From contig QVRM01001983.1 in NCBI GenBank assembly GCA_003439945.1, positions 336,001 to 400,000 on the forward strand: a DNA stretch of 64,000 nucleotides, given 5' to 3'. Below the pieces are notes generated by a model. The model had not been told where the DNA came from. It was given only the letters and a program-made list of their open reading frames with translations, and ran no database searches. A program made the translations under genes and the position numbers. Positions 44,901 through 56,559 of this stretch are shown here, one piece after another; the first letter of the stretch is position 1; the number at the start of each line of letters is the position of its first letter. The stretch comes from Dermanyssus gallinae (taxonomy: Eukaryota; Arthropoda; Arachnida; Mesostigmata; Dermanyssidae).

Positions 44901-45590
44901 CTTTTTCTACCAGAGCTGCTGTTAGACACACTACGCGACGTGCAACACAAATTTGAGGCCAGTAGCTCTAAAAAAGTCTACCCGTCATGTTCTCGCGTAC
45001 ACCCCGCTGGCTATCTGGACCGAACTTCCCAAGGCAACTGGACGAAACTCCCGAAAAAAGAAATGTAGACAAATGAAATTACGAAAATGATGTATAAACT
45101 CTTCCTTCGCGTGTCGCGCACAATTTGACTAAGTTCATTGTGTGTGCTATATATATACAACTCGTCACATATACTCGTATGTGGATAATAATGCTCTACT
45201 AAGATTGACAAACAGTATACGTTTTCCCGGCGAAGTCTCTATCTCCTTTTTGTCCTAAGTGCTAGTTGTGGAAAATGCTACACAATTTGCACATACATAC
45301 ATACGATGCAGGGTGTGTTCGAAAGCTTGATTTACAGCAGACAGCATAGCGGGCACTATTCATTGTTGATGTTAGGGAATGCTACCTAGCGCTAGGTATA
45401 ACACACGACACCCACACCTCCAGAGATAATTAAGCATAGCCGAGCTAATGCGGCACAATGTGGATGCGAAGGAGGTAGCTGCACACTAACCGAAGAGCCC
45501 ACGCACTAAATTGTTTTAGAGCTAGTCGCCCTTTAGCCCTTAGTCTTCACTAGTTACGCGTTTGGTGGTAGTACAGCAGTAGTAGTAGTG
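44901..45590. other. unannotated stretch
   Basis: No gene was recognised. A short TAG trinucleotide tract (45578-45590) at the end is one arm of the SINE target duplication. Confidence 0.4.
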
Positions 45591-45769
45591 TCGAGCCCGG
45601 GGCGTGATGCATTCGTCTGCGCCTCCCAATCGAGGGAGACACATAGGTGCACGGGTTCAAACCCCACCGCTGCACATTTCTATTTATGGAGGTCTGTCTA
45701 TGAGCAATACGAAAAGCAGTCCCGTGGACGTTAAATCTTGGCTGAGGGTCAACCTGGAAACTTTACTTT
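45591..45769 (+). mobile_element. tRNA-derived SINE, family S2
   Basis: The tRNA-like head has GGGCGTGATGCATTCG as a weak A box, an anticodon-type stem CTCCC/GGGAG, and a perfect B box GGGTTCAAACCCC (about 45654-45666). A body of about 100 bp follows, containing CCCGTGGACGTTAAATCTTG. A 13-bp direct repeat AGTAGTAGTAGTG flanks it (45578-45590 and 45770-45782). It is consistent with a target duplication, though it lies in a TAG microsatellite and could partly be repeat expansion. Confidence 0.7.
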
Positions 45770-45782
45770 AGTAGTAGTAGTG

Positions 45783-46627
45783 ATAGTAGTCGAAACAGTA
45801 AAAGGTATCAGCAACCTGAAATAGTGATTTCTAATCATCGCGTAAGTACTAGTCAGCTACAACATCTACCAGGCGTCTAGCGTGCTGGTAGTGTCGCTGC
45901 TGCTACTGTTGTCGATGATGTTTCTATCTGCTCTTTCGACCGTTATTGATAACGACAGCGACCAACGATTATAGGATAGTGCCTCGACCGATCACAGCAT
46001 GCTAAAAGGTTGGGTCGATGGATGCCTGATTAAGGCATGATCCATAGCAAGAACAGACGTAGGACATGCCAGCATGTCGGGACGTGCACCGAACGTATGT
46101 ATTGCGTGTACCCGTCGGCGGCCGTCGTTGGTAAGGGCAATCCTGTGAAAAGGCGTCGCATTTCTTTATTCGGTGCGTATGCGAGTGCTTTTGTTCTTCC
46201 TCTCCTCCCCCGTTCACTTTCAGCATTCCCCTTCTAGCGCACGCCGTAAATCCTTGCCTAGCAAGCATCATCGGCGAGCAAATAGCCAAAGTATCAGCAA
46301 TAGCAGCAGCAGCAGTGGCCAAGTCCATAGCAGTAGAGAAGCCATCGACGGCAGTCCCGGACCGACGGCAATCCCGGTTCCTCATCGTTTAGGCGGAAAA
46401 CTCGCTGAAGCGGCAAAATCAGCCGGGCGCTAACGTCGGGGCTGCCGGACATCGCCTGACGAACGGTTATCCCCATCCACCTGCCCAACTCAGATTTCTC
46501 TCTCTCGTTGGTCTCTCTGTCGTTCCCGCCTGTAGTTGTCTTGCTTCTCGACCACGGCGGTCGTGCCTCCCCTCTCACACGTCGTCTCTCTATATGTTTA
46601 CTAGACACGACCTTTCTCCACGTACCG
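45783..46627. other. unannotated, CpG-rich segment
   Basis: A plus-strand frame at 46173-46433 reads RRKSLPSKHHRRANSQSISN with a serine run and a proline-containing tail. It might be an exon of a host gene, but no homology or splice sites back it. The minus frame over the same bases looks less protein-like. Confidence 0.2.
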
Positions 46628-46838
46628 GCAAGGCGACGGGCACACAGCTACCCCCGACAGGACGACTGGTACACAGCTATCCCCAACAGGGCAACTGGTA
46701 CACAGCTACCCACCGACAAGGCGACCAGCATACAGCTGCTCCCACAGAGCAACTAGAACACAGCTAACCCCGACAGGGCGACTTCCACACAGCTACCCCC
46801 AAACAGGGCGACTGACACACGGGTACTCCCGATAAGTC
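46628..46838. repeat. minisatellite, about 30-bp unit, seven copies
   Basis: Imperfect tandem units of about 27-31 bp built around GGGCGACTGGTACACAGCTA then CCCCCGACA. Seven copies are recognisable, drifting towards the right end. Confidence 0.85.
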
Positions 46839-47429
46839 ACCTTTTCAACCCGTCAGATCTACTTCCACATACATTCTCCTGTGGCAGGTTTGCCCCCCCC
46901 CCCCCCCCGCCCGGCCGACACGTCTACTTCATACTACTAGAGAGTTGGCGACAGGCAAGGCAACTCAATGAAAACTGCGACAAGCTGCGGGAGCCCCAGA
47001 AACTGCCATCCGGCAAAGACCTCTAAATTATAAGCTCTTATTACTAAGACGAGTTTTCCACCTTAGCGTGGTTGGAATCGACGGGGGCGGCGTGGCTTCT
47101 TGACGAGCCGGATCGTGTGCCTACTCGACGTCATCGTGGCTAGGTAGGCCAAGCTAGATAGAGTACCATCATCATCAGGGGCAGGATGATCTATCATTGG
47201 CACGTCTTCACTGCCTGCATTACAACTACCACGAAATAGCCTGCAAAATGTTCTTAATTGTTACAGTGTTTAATTATGGACAATTGAGGCTCAATGAGGA
47301 ATTACTAAATACAAATTAATTTGCCGTCCGGAAAATACATTCCCATAATAAAAAAACTAGCACTACTACTACTACTACTACAAACACGTTTGCTTCTTTA
47401 TACTTGCTTCGAACCTCACATCTGCAAAT
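46839..47429. other. unannotated stretch with poly-C run
   Basis: A 16-base C run at 46893-46908. No gene was recognised. Confidence 0.45.
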
Positions 47430-47645
47430 CTCAATGAACGTCCCTTTGAAAGCCCCCCGCTTCCGGATCGGGGCGTTCGCCGGTGCAACCGCACTCACTC
47501 CCAATCTTTGCGGGTGCGGACGCCAGCCGCTGGCCGTCTGTACAATTTCGTTCGTCCGAATCGCTGCCGCGTCTAAGGGTTGGAATTCGATTTGGCGTAC
47601 GATGGTCCTAGTGGTGCTATGGCGATAAGGACAATTATGTTGATG
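47430..47645 (+). pseudogene. possible R1-type LINE thumb remnant
   Basis: The plus frame reads ATALTPNLCGCGRQPLAVCT then IRTMVLVVLWR-like text, which loosely follows the LMPNxGGPxxxxRxLLxSVV region of R1-type enzymes. It is weak and could be chance. Confidence 0.25.
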
Positions 47646-48627
47646 GTCTTCAGGCGAAACGGATTTCGTCCGCACTCTGCTTTCCTGGCTGAGCTTCTGA
47701 ACTTTGCAGCAGAGCGTTTCCATCAGCTGAGCTGACTGTGTACTGTGCACAGCGATCTGACCTGAACAGTTGCGATCGGGCCGGGAATAATATTCGAAAC
47801 TGTAGTTGGCCGGGAGACCAAATTCGAGACTGTAGTTGACCGAGAGGCCTTATACAAGTTACCGAGTCCCAAAGCGCTTTTTCCCACTCTCGTCGTTGTC
47901 TGCCTTTTGGCGTTTGATAGCACAAACCGCGTGTCACCAAATAGTTGAACAACATGGTCATGTTTGTTTCTCATTATTAACCACGTTATTTGTATTTTAT
48001 TTCTATTACTATTATGGCATTTTCTCGCCTAATAAAATGGGAGTTAATGACCTCGAGGAAAGAGATCGTGCAATGATATATATGTATATATATATATATT
48101 TGAAGGTAACTGATAAAATGCGTAATGCACACTGGGCGCCGTTGTTAAAGCCACGGTAGGATGGAACTTTCAAACCCACTAAAATCCAGTCGTCTTCTTG
48201 GCCCCCTGTCGGGGCAATTACTGTCGCAGTACTGTCTTCTCGACATTACTTCATCTGGCCACTCTTCTTGCCATTTAGGCTGCTCGACATTGTGTGGCGG
48301 TTATTTTCGCCGCGGAGACAGTTTCTGCGAATCTTCTTATAATAATCCAAAATTCATGATCTTTGAGAAGCGCCTCCACAAGGGTATGTCAGAGGTTCCT
48401 CAGTCGTAAGTTCCGGGAAAGTAGCGCTCAGTATCGTAACAGGCGCAGCATTCGTGGCAATGCCTTACATCGTCAGCCTCCCCTGAGTTGTACCTACGGC
48501 ATACCGGGGAGTCACTTTTACCAATGCGGTGCAGGTACTGCTGGAAACTATCACCATGACCTATCAAAAATTGCGCGAGTGGGCAGGTAAACGAGACGTG
48601 ATTATACCATTTCTTTAAATTAGGGAG

Positions 48628-48629
<2 letters not shown>
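47646..48629. other. unannotated stretch
   Basis: Frames at 48161-48409 and 48363-48590 were checked and not recognised. A small (AT)n tract lies at 48077-48099. Confidence 0.35.

Positions 48630-48694
<65 letters not shown>
48630..48694. repeat. (AT)n microsatellite
   Basis: A pure AT tract. A short (ATT)n follows at 48763-48782. Confidence 0.95.
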
Positions 48695-48698
<4 letters not shown>

Positions 48699-48782
48699 GT
48701 TCAACATCTTGAATTCGTACATGTCTTGTAAATGCAAACCACTTGCGAAATAGATCGAATAGTGTTATTATTATTATTATTA

Positions 48783-50379
48783 TGACAAGACCGTCGCCCG
48801 TATCTTTTTGTCATATCGGCGTTGCTCCGTTCGTTTTGCCGCTGCTACAGTTGCCGCTGTCGTGGCTCCTTTTGTTTGAATTCTATGTTTAAAGCACAAA
48901 TAACATATCGACCACACCAACGATAAGTGTTGTTAGTTGCCTACCGCTATAGATCGCTAGTAGTCCAGGCAGATTAGACATGATGATGATGATGATGATA
49001 CTGTGCACGAATAACACTTGCCGCCTTGCCTGGTGGTGGCCGTATCGCGTGTCCAGGCGACAACGAAATCGCGTCGCTTGACGTTTGCATACACTGATTG
49101 AACAGGTTGATCGCCAGCTCAAAAACGACCCGAATTAGACGACGAGTTCGCCACATAGATCGATCTGCGCAGTGCCGATGTGGCCATGCGTCTGTGATTT
49201 TGCAACTGCTGCCGCTGCTGCTGCTGTTTCTGCCTCTCGCTACGTCGCTCGTTCTTGTCGAAGAGATGTGTGGAATTGGCCACTGCCACCATCTATTCAG
49301 TGTCCACGAGCAGAGACAAATTGGCACGAGGGTCACGGTCGACAAAAAGACTGGGCACACTGTGACGGTGGCGAATAAATCAGCAGCGTTAGACTGCTGA
49401 TAAGCTCGATAAAGCAATCGTTGTCTTCAATGCACACAGCACAGTGATCTCTCTGTTTTTCATTATCTCGTTCTCTCTCTCTCTCTCAGACACACACACA
49501 CACACACTCTGTCTCTCACTCTCTCTCTAGTGGTCGGTCTCTTTTTATGTGTCGAGTTATCTGCCTACCTATTTGTATATGTCGTTTTTTCCGCTCTCTC
49601 TCTCTCTCAAACTCTTCGCCTCTCTAATCCCTCGGGGCCGGTCTCCGACTAATCATCTGGCCGCAAATAGCAACCAACGCGCGGTAAGCGGTCGCTGCGA
49701 ACGCAACTTCTCATTGATATTGACGTCTCGTTGGCAAACATGCATTCATTGAGCCAGCCGACCCGGATCCATTGACTGGGGCATTACGGGCTAACAACCT
49801 GGCCGCCTGCAGCGTCGCCTTTCGCCGTTCGCCTAGCCTATACTGCTCGGTGTCGGCTCTCCCCGTACGCAGACGGGTTGTGGTGAGCAATAGAGCAATA
49901 GTGCGGAGACAGATTCTTCTGTTTGCCAACTATAACCCGCTTTACCGGCTGTAACCCGTCAACCGCGTGGTGCTTGCACGTATGTACATGCGTGCAATGC
50001 TCACACAATTACTAGTATGTGTCTACGTATATATGCATGTATTGGACGCTTACGCCACAGTAGAATATCACGTAGTAGTAGTATAGTAACAGGAAGATCC
50101 CTTAATATGTGCCGTAGGTGCCGATGGTTGGTTAGCCAGTTCGCTGCCTTTGGCGCGAGTTGCGTCTCTCGTCACGTGCCCCGTCTCGATTCGACATAAT
50201 GATCGACGATTATTATCAGTGTAACCGAGTAGAATAGGCCTGCAGAACCGTGTTCAGTTCAACGTCCCACAACTCACCACACCGTAGATGCCAGCGTACG
50301 ACCTATGCGAATAAGGCCTTAAACAGTACCCCATTGTCTGGTCCTTTACATGCTGTCCAGGTATAGCCCAGTTTTGAGG
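48783..50379. other. unannotated, partly CpG-rich segment
   Basis: Contains (ATG)n near 48979-48998, CTG-rich sequence near 49206-49225, and (CT)n/(CA)n microsatellites at about 49461-49530 and 49595-49610. No coding region is supportable. Confidence 0.4.
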
Positions 50380-50790
50380 GTCCTCGAGAGCAGGGGTTTG
50401 TCAGCAAGAGAAATATCGAGCAAACATATCAAACGCAAAAATGTTGGAAAAGTCTTAACAGACGTGGGTCAGATTAGAGGGTATCAGTCCTGATTTGGCA
50501 GCAATCCTGAAAGCAATTGCGGAGACACTGAAACCTATTTTGGCCCTCCTTCCACTTGCCGATAAACTTAAAGCTTTTACAATATAATGCCAGAGATCAA
50601 AAACTTAAAGAGAAGTAATGCCGCACATACTCCACTTGCTTTTGGTGTCTCAACAGGGCTGCGTGTCCTGAGTGTAAATTTGCTTTCACTAGGAAGCTCT
50701 CCCTAGACATGTATCGGCCAAACACGCCGATGCAGGCAACGAGGCGCAGTCATCATACTGAGATGGGACCCAAAAAATGCACGGTTACAC
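50380..50790 (+). pseudogene. family X retrotransposon, copy C (ORF1/ORF2 junction)
   Basis: The frame SPDLAAILKAIAETLKPILA then LLPLADKLKAFTI ends at TAA 50585-50587 and matches the ORF1 tail of copy A. An ATG overlaps the stop (TAATG, 50585-50589). About 75 nt further on, AACPECKFAFTRKLSLDMYR (from about 50658) matches the N-terminal zinc finger of copy A ORF2 (CPRCGRLFTRRGLPIHQVRC). The zinc finger frame differs from the ATG frame, so a frameshift has occurred. Nothing further downstream was recognised past about 50.79 kb. The fragment independently supports the two-ORF layout. Confidence 0.7.
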
Positions 50791-50941
50791 TCTATTTGTC
50801 GATATTCAGTTAAACATGTGCTATACTATATTGTTACGCATTTTACGTAGATATGTGTGCTTTGCTTAGTTACGAACGAGCTTACAAACGTCTTCTTGTA
50901 CGTCGCCGAGGACAACGACTTCAACGTACTCTCTGTTTTGT

Positions 50942-51423
50942 GTCGCTCCGGTCGTACTGTGACTCTCTCGCGCTAGGAAAAATACTTAGCTCCTGTCTGT
51001 TCTGGTCAGACAGAACCTACGCCTAGCATTCCACAAACAACTATTACCCAATCTAGAAATGTTCAACTAGCCCACATGCTGATCTTCGCCGTTAACCAGC
51101 TAATTTTAACTTCGGATGTACTTAAGTTGTAAGCTAAGCTACAACATGGCTTCTGCGTTAGTTAAACTGAGTGCCCTGATTTTATTCAGGGCACTCAGTT
51201 TAACTAACGCAGAAGCCATGTTGTAGCTTAGCTTACAACTTAAGTACATCCGAAGTTAAAATTAGCTGGTTAACGGCGAAGATCAGCATGTGGGCTAGTT
51301 GAACATTTCTAGATTGGGTAATAGTTGTTTGTGGAATGCTAGGCGTAGGTTCTGTCTGACCAGAACAGACAGGAGCTAAGTATTTTTCCTAGCGCGAGAG
51401 AGTCACAGTACGACCGGAGCGAC
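50942..51423. repeat. perfect 482-bp palindrome
   Basis: Arms of 238 bp (50942-51179 and 51186-51423) are exact reverse complements by eye, with a 6-base centre. Segments checked across the whole arm show no mismatch. No reading frame or transposon end was recognised within it. It is either a very recent inverted duplication or an assembly or library artefact. Confidence 0.95.
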
Positions 51424-52917
51424 CGGTACGACCATGCTTTGTACAAATACGGACAGCTGACACAGTGGGTTCATAAGAAGTGAGTAAAAAGACGAGATTT
51501 TAGGCAATATTCCAGCAAGTGACGGCCGCCATACAACGTCAAACACGTTACTGCTGTTGTATGTACGCATTTCAGCTAACGAACTTCTATAGCATCTGAA
51601 ATAAACGACCAATCACCAGGACAGACGTCTTTACGTTACGCTCCAGTGGTAACCTGTTGCTTGCTGTGATGCCCCTGCTTAAACAGTAGATACTGTAGTC
51701 GGCGTTAGCTCTCGTAGTATACCAATGCTATATGAACTTTCAACAACCTTTTATGTAACAAATTTAGTGCAATTCTGATTTTGCTACTCTTTTTTTGGGT
51801 CTGGCTTTCTGCTTAGCCTAGATTTGTGCTCAACTTTGAGACACCACCCAGATATTGGGCGCCCAGGTGTTCAATTTATCCCCTTTTATTATACACGCCT
51901 CATATAGAATACAACAAACAATTCCACAACGTATGCTTGACGATATATGCATGCATGCCAACGATTTTAAATTCCACAGTTGCACTATTGTTCTGAATAC
52001 GTTAGCAAAACGGTATGTAATAATTAAAAAACGTTGAGCGTGTTTATGCCTGCCTATATGGGCTTCTCTGTCGGAGCTCGCTCTGTAAGTGCCGATTTCC
52101 CTTACTGCTCCTGTCCGTGGAAGTGCGAATAATAATAGACTAGTAAATGTGTTGCAACATTTATTTGCCTCTTTCCCTTTTTTGCTCTCTTACTCTCTCT
52201 CTCTCTCTCTATTTTCTCTCACTATATCTATATTTCTCCTTTATCGAAATCTCCCCCACCAGCGCTCTACTGCTCATTTATTCTATATTTTGCTCTGTCC
52301 TTGTTCGGAAAATTGACTCGATCAAGTATTCACAATTGTTCTTTGCATGCAGCAACGCAACACCACTACCATCAACAAGAACAACAACAATGGCTCCAGC
52401 AGACAGCGGTGCCAACGAACCTATATTATTACTGCGCCTCGCCAATGGGGGACGAAATCGTTATGGGCATTCTTAGCGGAATTCCGTGAGTCTGAATAGA
52501 TGTTCTCCCTCACCTGCTTATTCCTTATCCTTTCCTTTTCGATACACCTGCATATCGTTTACAAGATCATGCAATATAATCTACAATACTTATGTTTTCT
52601 GATTTTCATTTAGCGATCGAAACTGGCACTAAGGTCGTCGTACATGCAGGTCATTGGGATCGCTCTGTGCTCGCAAGCATTTTGGACGTACAAATTGTGT
52701 ACGCTTTTGAGACAGGCGTTAATAGTTTATGCACGTTAAGAGCCTGTTAGAGCACGTTTAGAGCCGTACGCTAAGAAACCATCGAATGTCTTCGACTTAC
52801 ATTTGAAGGTCATCGGCGTACAGTTTGTATGATATATTAAGCACTGTAATACGAGTTTTACATCCTGACCTAACGTAGCGTACTGTCGGGCGGCTCTAAA
52901 CATAGTGTAGTTGCGAG
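51424..52917. other. unannotated stretch
   Basis: A (CT)n microsatellite lies at about 52188-52210. No coding region was recognised; the small CAA/CAG-rich frames near 52350-52410 are low complexity. Confidence 0.4.
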
Positions 52918-53460
52918 ATGTGCTCTGAGTTAGACAAAAAGCGTTTGTTACGTAATTTATTCCTTTTAAACCATAACGCGCGTAGCAGTGGAATGTGTAG
53001 TATTGACGTGGGACGTCAAGGGAGCTCGCTCTGGGTGGTCGTTCTCCTGGACTTCCGTAATACCTTTAACTCACTGAAATGGCAGGGCATCATAGATGTA
53101 GTAGCCAAAAACAGAGTCGTTCTGGAGGCTCAGAAGAGCATAGCCTCCTACTCCAGCAGCCGGTCATTCATCCACGGAAACGCGAACGAGTTCGCCACGA
53201 CCGCCGGCGTCCCACAAGGTTTCATTCTCGAGTCTCTATCTGGAACATGGGGTACGACGACATACTGAAACTTTGCAGACTGAAACGGGTCTAGACAATG
53301 GCTTACGCGGATGACCTAGCCAATCTGGTCACCTTGCCGGAGGAAGGCACACTACAGGAAAGAGGGCCGATACCGTAGCCTACGAGGATCGAGGAACGCA
53401 CGCGGAGAAAACTAAACCGTACGTAAGAAGAGAAGCTAAAGACTGAAGACAGACGCTTAG
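52918..53460 (+). pseudogene. R1-type LINE reverse transcriptase relic
   Basis: The frame 52918-53268 contains VVLLDFRNTFNSLKWQGIID (motif A, about 53037-53095), then FIHGNANEFATTAGVPQG (motif B start, about 53167-53220). After a frameshift, SIWNMGYDD and then AYADDLANLV (53301-53330, motif C) follow. The tail degenerates. There is no endonuclease domain upstream. It is closely similar in wording to the 9.6 kb relic. Confidence 0.8.
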
Positions 53461-53567
53461 AAAATTGCACGACAGAAATTGATTACAGAAACACTAGGAC
53501 GGTAACAGACTTGGTCAACACCATGCCCGAGTGTGACTGCAAATGCGAGCAGTAGAATATCCGAGTG

Positions 53568-53591
53568 GTGGTATATATATATATATATATA
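53568..53591. repeat. (AT)n microsatellite
   Basis: A short pure AT tract. Confidence 0.9.
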
Positions 53592-54199
53592 GTAAGAAGG
53601 CAAACCGAGCTGGAAAAAGCATTCAGAGCTGCACAAACAAGCCGCCAACGACCTAGGCCAGCGGCCGATGACCAACACTAGAAGAAGACAATTCCAATAG
53701 GTGAAGCGCAAAGAAAAACATCAATTTCATCAGCAAAGTAAAACAAATTTAGTTCCGATGCAAATGATCGTAACAAACACGTCGTTATCATCACGTTAAA
53801 CAACCAACCACGGTGTAGTAGTCCTAGTACTGGTACTTCTAGCAGCTCGAGCCAACCGATTAAGAAGCTAGGTTTAAGATAGGTATTGTCGGCGTCTTCT
53901 GCTTCTTCGATCGGACCTACGATAAAACGTGTTATCTCTCGATGGACACGTGTTGTTGACAACCACTGCCTGCTGCGTTTCCCCTTCACCAGCAGACTGG
54001 CAACAAAGTAAGGTCTACGTAACTTTGTGACGGCATAGGCCAGGCCACAGCGTTATCCCTTTGAGCCCATTTGTTGACTCACGACGGATTATAGGGCAGA
54101 ACGAGGACCGAAGCATAACGTCGATGTAGTAAACGGCATTTGCCGATCTTCTTCTTCATCGGAACTTCCGCTTCCGATAACAAGTTCGGAAGCGAGCAA
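53592..54199. other. unannotated stretch
   Basis: The minus frame 53678-53989 (103 codons) has no recognised motif. Confidence 0.4.
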
Positions 54200-54395
54200 A
54201 ATTATTGCCTAGCTAGTTACGGAATGGATATATGTTTATACCTGCATACATATAAAGGGTTCCACCAGATTGGGTTCCATAACCCTTGCGATGAGTGTCG
54301 CTGTTTATTTTGCAACCTCACGTGCATCAAACATCACCAGGACACATCTATGGATGCCGGGCTGGTGGTGATATTCCGTTGATAAACGTAAACTA
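54200..54395 (+). pseudogene. family T LINE C-terminal zinc motif relic
   Basis: The frame near 54255-54345 reads GFHQIGFHNPCDECRCLFCN followed by LTCIKHHQD. This parallels the tail of the 5.6-6.8 kb relic (GYHYLV...CTCRFCLQRCAKYHAVEC). Only this tail survives. Confidence 0.55.
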
Positions 54396-55264
54396 AACTG
54401 CTGACTTTATCTTACGGCATAAAATCTCTAAAGCATTGCGATTTGGGCGACGCTTGCAAGCTGTAGACAAGACTTGAGCATTCGAACGTATATCTCCAAA
54501 TAAAGAAGCTTGTCAACAGCTGCATTTTGTATTCTTGAAGATTATCAGCCTGTTAGAAATATTGTCTACAACAGGAATATTTTAATTGCGCGTACCGCCG
54601 AGATATCGCAACCGTAGTCTAAGACTGCTCCACTTTCAAACGAAACAGCCTAGATCCCTTCCAGCAAATGTTCGATCCTAAGCTGGCTTTCGCCCGGGGT
54701 GGGTGAATAATTGGAATAGTTTTTGGCAAACCGAAAAAATAGCAAGTCTCAAAATGCTGTTGCCTTAGTACTGTTTCAGCTGAGCCACACTACAAGGTCC
54801 CGATTAGGGAATCTTGGCAATGAAATCCAGTATTCAAGCCTTATTATTTCGTAGTTGATTGTTTTAGCAAACGTGGTCTCTTGCACATTTGATCAATGCG
54901 AAACAAGCGTAAGACGTCTACGATAAGCTCAGTGCCTAAGCAATGGTTCTCATATTGTTATCTGATATATAGCTGAATTTCTCCAAAATGTATTGTAAAG
55001 TACAGAACAAGTTGCCCTTCGGCTCCTCGAAGTACATGCCCCAGTCGCAAGAATTAGTTTGCTGCGAGCCCGTGAAGACGCTGCTAGTAAGTGCGCTAAA
55101 TATTTTCAACCAAGACTTGTATTTTTTATTGCAATTAAATCTAATAGATCGGTAGTGCCAAAATGTTAAGACATATAAAAGAAATCGTCGTATGAGCCAG
55201 CATGCCTGCGAGGTTCGCACTGCAGAATATTTCGAACCACACTATGTTTGATATGTATAGGGCC
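54396..55264. other. unannotated stretch
   Basis: No gene or repeat was recognised. Confidence 0.4.
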
Positions 55265-55299
55265 ATAGACAGTCGCCGACCTGGCCTAGGGTCGTCCTA

Positions 55300-55475
55300 A
55301 TTACATGTTGTGTTTGCTCAGTTGGTCAGTAGCAGCTGATTGTCCGTCTAATTAAGACTGTAGATGAAACTCCGGCTGGCAGCCTGAGCTAGCTGGCTCC
55401 GAGAGATACTTCGTTAGGAACCGTCTAGAATCGCTGCTCTGTGAGCGGTTGTAAGTTCAGAGTCCTAAACGTGTG
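55300..55475 (+). mobile_element. possible tRNA-like SINE remnant
   Basis: GCTCAGTTGGTCAGTAGCAG (about 55316-55335) closely resembles a tRNA A box. A B-box-like AGTTCAGAGTCC occurs at about 55455-55466. The distance between them is too large for one tRNA, so two fragments or an internal insertion would be needed. Confidence 0.3.
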
Positions 55476-55520
55476 TATACATTAAAGACACATGTTGAAA
55501 CAGTATCACGTTATACGTAC

Positions 55521-55582
55521 ACACGTGCATATGAAAATACACACACACATATACACATGTGTATTTTTATATGCACTTGTGT
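55521..55582. repeat. 62-nt inverted repeat around (AC)n
   Basis: GTGCATATGAAAATACAC pairs with GTGTATTTTTATATGCAC (one G:U-type mismatch), with ACAC/GTGT extending the stem after a small bulge. The loop is AC/AT-rich. Confidence 0.6.
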
Positions 55583-56141
55583 ATGTATCGGACCGCACGC
55601 ATATACGCCGGCTTGACGCAATTCAGAGGCCACTCAAAGTGCATAACGTCTAAGAACGAGAGAAGCTAGCAGTTAGAGCAGCAGACGACGACGACGACGC
55701 TATGAAGCTGCTGTTCCTGCAACAGCTGTGCCCTTGTGTATAAAGAGTATTCGAAATTAACTTAGAGAGCGGTAATGAATTTTTGTCGGGACTCTGCCGC
55801 TACCGTCAATGGGAAGGAGAGAATTACGAAGCCGAGGAAGAAGTAGAAGCAGACGAAGAAGAAGAAACGATTTCAATGCTTTTTCCTTTCTCTCTTTCTC
55901 CCTCCCGTTTTTTTTCTCCTTTTCCTTTGTTCTCTTCGCCTTACTGTCGTCTTTATCTTTGCTAAGCTGCGTGACAGCCAGCGTTGCGGGTCCCCAAGCA
56001 AGTAGGCAATCCCCAACCGGCGCCTTGTTGTCACTGTGCCGTTGCAAACTGCGCAAAAACGCCCTGCGGACGCAGCTCAACTTCATCAGTCCGAGTGATG
56101 GTCGAGTCAATTTATTATCAAGAGCATACGTTTTATCATAT
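55583..56141. other. unannotated stretch
   Basis: GAC/GAA trinucleotide-rich patches occur near 55686-55702 and 55828-55870, with pyrimidine-rich sequence at 55885-55945. Frames on both strands follow these repeats. Confidence 0.4.
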
Positions 56142-56142
56142 G

Positions 56143-56184
<42 letters not shown>
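56142..56184. repeat. (AT)n microsatellite
   Basis: A pure AT tract. Confidence 0.95.
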
Positions 56185-56187
<3 letters not shown>

Positions 56188-56559
56188 GCTGGCCTTTAGT
56201 GCCAGATGACACCTTCCTGTTGTAATGTCGCTCACGGTACATCATCAGGCAGCAGGCCAAAGGCGGCAAGGCTCAAACGCTCCGCTGATCCAACCCGCTT
56301 ACTGGAGCTTTCGCCAGAGGTTCCAAACTCAAAATCTTATACTGCACAGCGTGCGTCCCCAGCTGAGTAAAGATCTAAAAAACGGTTGGTATACCCAAGA
56401 CTGATAACTCTGAAGCTCTCTGAAACATTGTATGACGCCGACGTATATCCTGGCAAAATGGCCTTTCTGTACGCGAATGCAAGTCGGCTTTATAAAAATG
56501 GCGGTACGTAGAGCTAAACTGGAGCACGAGATACAAGCACAAAACAAGCTTCTCAGGGA

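Noticed and set aside
46628..46838. CRISPR-like array
   Set aside because: Units are degenerate and contiguous with no unique spacers, and the DNA is eukaryotic.
50831..51660. LTR retrotransposon around the palindrome
   Set aside because: TGTTACG on the left and AATAAA on the right hint at LTR pieces, but no matching direct repeats, primer site or pol sequence were found.
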